Part shown: piece by piece, positions 5,259-6,965 of the stretch
How the letters are laid out: each line of letters opens with the position of its first letter
Numbering within the stretch: the first letter of the stretch is position 1
The notes under the pieces: model-generated
Databases searched by the model: none
Told to the model about the DNA's origin: nothing
What the model saw: only the letters and a program-made list of their open reading frames with translations
Position numbers and translations under genes: made by a program
Source: JAUNKE01 sp041784625
Lineage (GTDB): Bacteria; Bacillota; Clostridia; Peptostreptococcales; Filifactoraceae
NCBI GenBank assembly: GCA_041784625.1
Contig: JBHBDS010000054.1
Span: 1-6,965, forward strand
Length of the DNA stretch: 6,965 nt
Direction of reading: 5' to 3'

Positions 5259-6485
5259 ATGAATCATGAAATTCTAAGCTCATTGGAGATAGATGCGATT
5301 GGCGAGATCGTCAATATCAGTCTGGGTTCTTCTGCGACGGCGGTGTCCAATATGCTTGATTCGAGAGTGGATATTACCGTGCCGAGAGTCCGAGTCGAAT
5401 CCTATGATGAGTTTGAGTTCAAAAATTTGGAGCCAGCGATTGCCGTAACAATCGATTATGTGACGGGAATTTCTGGAAACAATATCATGATACTCAAGCG
5501 CAACGACATCCGTGTAATCCTCGAGATGTTAATGCAAACTGAAATCGATGAAGAAGGTTTTGAACTGGATGATATTTCGCTCTCGGCGGTTTGCGAAGTG
5601 ATGAATCAGATGATGGGCGCATCCTCAACGGCATTGTCCGAGTTGATGGGGCGCATGATCAATATTTCACCGCCAGCAACCTTTGAAGTGAAAGATGCCA
5701 AAGAGTTCAAAGAAAAGCATTTTGAGCAGTCCGAAAATTTTGTCGTGATCGAATTTGACCTGACAATCGAAGGGAAACTACAAAGTGAGTTTATCAATGT
5801 AATGCCGATGCCGCTTGCAAAAGATTTGGTAGCGACATTCTTGGCTGACATGAACATGGATATGGATGCGGCGGAGCAAGTGAGCGAGCAAGCGCATGCG
5901 AGCGAAGCGGCACCAACAGCATCAGCGCCAGCGGAAGAAAATTCTGGCGGCGTGATGAGCCAAGAACAAATCGAAGCAATGCTCAGAGGAAGTGCAGTAG
6001 AAGAAGCACCAGCACCAGCAGAAGAAAGTTCTGGCGGGGTGATGAGCCAAGAACAGATCGAGGCGATGCTGAGAGGCGGAGCAGTAGAAGAAGCACCAGT
6101 TGTCCAAGCACCAAGTGCGCCAGCAGCTCCAGCGCCAGTAGCACCAACGCCAACGGTCTCTGTGCCAGCAGTAAGCGCTGCGCCAAAGGTGATCGAAGTC
6201 AAAGAGAGCAAGAACTCGACAACGGAGCTCACTGGTGTGGCAAAGCAAGAGAATGTCGATATGCTGATGGATGTTCCACTGGTTGTATCGGTAGAGATTG
6301 GAAGAACCAAAAAGCCAATTCGAGAAATACTCGAGATCACGCAAGGTTCACTGATTGTGCTTGACAAATTGGCAGGCGATCAAGTGGAGCTCTATGCAAA
6401 CAATCGTTGCATTGCAAGAGGCGACGTCGTGGTAGTACATGACAATTTTGGAATCCGTGTGACAGAGGTACTTGGCAAAAAATAG
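5259..6485 (+). CDS. fliY: FliY: CheC-type CheY-P phosphatase fused to a FliN-type C-ring domain
   Basis: FliY is a C-ring component that dephosphorylates CheY-P at the motor. Residues 1-195 form a CheC-like domain with both active-site helices intact: Asp12, Glu16, Asn19 with Pro42, and Ser109, Glu113, Asn116 with Pro139, each fitting the CheC pattern [D/S]xxxExxN(x22)P exactly. Residues 205-335 are an Ala/Pro/Glu-rich, probably disordered linker holding two 29-residue repeats, each with VMSQEQIEAML, similar to the FliM CheY-docking peptide. Residues 336-408 are a FliN-type SpoA domain with IVLDKLAGDQVELYANN and CIARGDVVVVHDN. Bacillus FliY carries its docking peptide at the N-terminus; here the protein opens directly with the CheC domain (LSSLEIDAIGEIVN). 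It starts at ATG 5259 behind GGGGAGG (5247-5253). Confidence 0.94.
   Translation: MNHEILSSLEIDAIGEIVNISLGSSATAVSNMLDSRVDITVPRVRVESYDEFEFKNLEPAIAVTIDYVTGISGNNIMILKRNDIRVILEMLMQTEIDEEGFELDDISLSAVCEVMNQMMGASSTALSELMGRMINISPPATFEVKDAKEFKEKHFEQSENFVVIEFDLTIEGKLQSEFINVMPMPLAKDLVATFLADMNMDMDAAEQVSEQAHASEAAPTASAPAEENSGGVMSQEQIEAMLRGSAVEEAPAPAEESSGGVMSQEQIEAMLRGGAVEEAPVVQAPSAPAAPAPVAPTPTVSVPAVSAAPKVIEVKESKNSTTELTGVAKQENVDMLMDVPLVVSVEIGRTKKPIREILEITQGSLIVLDKLAGDQVELYANNRCIARGDVVVVHDNFGIRVTEVLGKK
5925..6098 (+). repeat. Tandem 87-bp repeat in the fliY linker (two copies)
   Basis: The copies are 5925-6011 and 6012-6098, encoding FliY residues 223-251 and 252-280 with no spacer. By direct comparison 76 of 87 bases and 27 of 29 residues are identical. 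The two replacements are Asn228/Ser257 and Ser245/Gly274; the other eight differing codons are synonymous. Each unit contains SGGVMSQEQIEAMLRG followed by AVEEAP. Confidence 0.92.
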
Positions 6486-6490
6486 GAGGG
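6483..6490 (+). promoter_or_regulatory. Stop codon fused to Shine-Dalgarno: fliY to fliO
   Basis: TAGGAGGG contains the fliY stop (6483-6485) and the fliO ribosome binding site, 3 bases before the fliO ATG at 6494. It is identical to the cheY/flgC junction and fixes the fliO start. Confidence 0.7.
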
Positions 6491-6493
6491 AAT

Positions 6494-6826
6494 ATGTTTG
6501 AGGGAATTTTTCCTTTACTACTCTCCATCGTGATATTGCTTGGGATTTTGTACCTAGCATATATCAGCAGCCGTTATCTCGGAAACATGGCGACGAGACA
6601 AAGTCAGTCGAAAACGATGAAGGTAATCGATAGTATTGCACTAGGACAAGACAAATCGATTGCAGCGGTTGAGGTTGGTGAACAAGTGTTTTTGCTTGGT
6701 ATCGCTCAGGGCGGAATCACCAATCTTGCACAGCTAGATAAAGAGGCAATCAAGGTCAATCTTGAACAAGAACAGCAAATGCCGCCGAAGTTTGGCGAAG
6801 TACTCAATCGTTTGAAGAAAAAATAG
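6494..6826 (+). CDS. fliO: Flagellar biosynthesis protein FliO (FliZ-type)
   Basis: FliO is a small membrane protein that helps assemble or stabilise FliP, the core of the flagellar export gate. One membrane helix is visible at about residues 5-25 (PLLLSIVILLGILYLAYI), followed by the short basic region SSRYLGNMATRQSQSK. The cytoplasmic family core contains MKVIDSIALGQDKSIAAVEV and VFLLGIAQGGITNL (about 42-77), resembling the FliO pattern of a beta-rich domain with a Leu-Gly turn. The tail is charged and ends in KKK. At 110 residues it is at the short end of the family. The sequence is weakly conserved, so the call draws equally on its position between fliY and fliP. It is followed 20 bases later by fliP. 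Confidence 0.88.
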   Translation: MFEGIFPLLLSIVILLGILYLAYISSRYLGNMATRQSQSKTMKVIDSIALGQDKSIAAVEVGEQVFLLGIAQGGITNLAQLDKEAIKVNLEQEQQMPPKFGEVLNRLKKK

Positions 6827-6846
6827 GCATTTGCGAAGAGGGTAGT

Positions 6847-6965
6847 ATGGACGCATTGATTAATGTGAATGGGGATGGCGTGCAGACGCTGGAGATATTA
6901 TTTCTCCTAACATCGGTCTCGCTTCTGCCATCTCTGCTGGTAATGATGACCAGCTTTACGCGAAT
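6847..6965 (+). CDS. fliP: Flagellar export gate protein FliP, N-terminal fragment (3' cut by window end)
   Basis: Thirty-nine codons are present before the window ends. The protein opens with a short polar stretch and then LFLLTSVSLLPSLLVMMTSF plus TR, the first membrane segment and the highly conserved MMTSFTR motif of FliP, the pentameric component of the FliP-FliQ-FliR gate. It starts at ATG 6847 behind AGAGGG (6837-6842). No in-frame ATG, GTG or TTG lies in the gap after fliO, so this version lacks the cleavable signal peptide of enteric FliP and resembles the shorter Bacillus form. fliQ, fliR and flhB would be expected downstream but are outside the window. Confidence 0.92.
   Translation, partial: MDALINVNGDGVQTLEILFLLTSVSLLPSLLVMMTSFTR

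Noticed and set aside
5606..6367. Long minus-strand open frame of 253 codons opposite fliY
   Set aside because: It mirrors the Ala/Pro/Glu-rich linker and CheC codons of fliY, is a Ser/Ala-rich low-complexity translation, and fits no family.
6261..6485. Internal translation start in fliY giving a free SpoA fragment, as in sctQ genes
   Set aside because: The ATGs at 6261 and 6267 are in a suitable place, but the preceding bases hold no convincing Shine-Dalgarno sequence compared with the strong sites elsewhere here.

Overview
The window is a dense, single-strand piece of a large flagellar/chemotaxis operon from a Gram-positive, low-to-moderate GC anaerobe, most likely a member of the Clostridia (Bacillota). 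The main reasons are the gene order (TIGR02530-type protein, flgE, flbD, motA, motB, fliM, ... fliO, fliP), the presence of FlbD/SwrD and of a CheC-type FliY phosphatase, and strong GGAGG ribosome binding sites before almost every gene. I cannot place it below class level. All genes run left to right. I see no promoter, intrinsic terminator, mobile element, tRNA/rRNA or CRISPR inside the window, so it looks like the interior of one transcription unit. Both ends are cut: the first gene lacks its 5' end and fliP lacks its 3' end.

Layout: 1-285 is the end of a TIGR02530-like flagellar operon protein. 286-349 is an unusually structured leader that also holds a 13-codon ORF overlapping the flgE start. 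350-1333 is flgE (hook). 1320-1360 is a strong hairpin across the flgE stop. 1376-1561 is flbD (swrD-like). 1583-2395 motA and 2403-3170 motB encode the stator. 3183-4178 is fliM and 4187-4420 a minimal fliN (switch/C-ring). 4435-4794 is cheY and 4804-5238 flgC (proximal rod). 5259-6485 is a large fliY made of a CheC-like phosphatase, a repeat-bearing linker and a FliN-type SpoA domain. 6494-6826 is fliO and 6847 onward the start of fliP (export gate).

Together the genes supply the hook, the torque-generating stator, the C-ring, the response regulator that switches the C-ring, a phosphatase that resets that regulator, one rod subunit, and the first export-gate components.

The parts most worth a second look are these. 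(1) FliY carries two nearly identical 29-residue repeats in its linker, each containing a FliM-like CheY-docking motif, rather than one such motif at the N-terminus. (2) Structured RNA brackets flgE on both sides, with a possible translationally coupled leader peptide upstream. (3) The operon order is altered: no fliL between motB and fliM, a separate 77-residue FliN, and flgC inserted between cheY and fliY. (4) The MotB membrane segment resembles sodium-type PomB.
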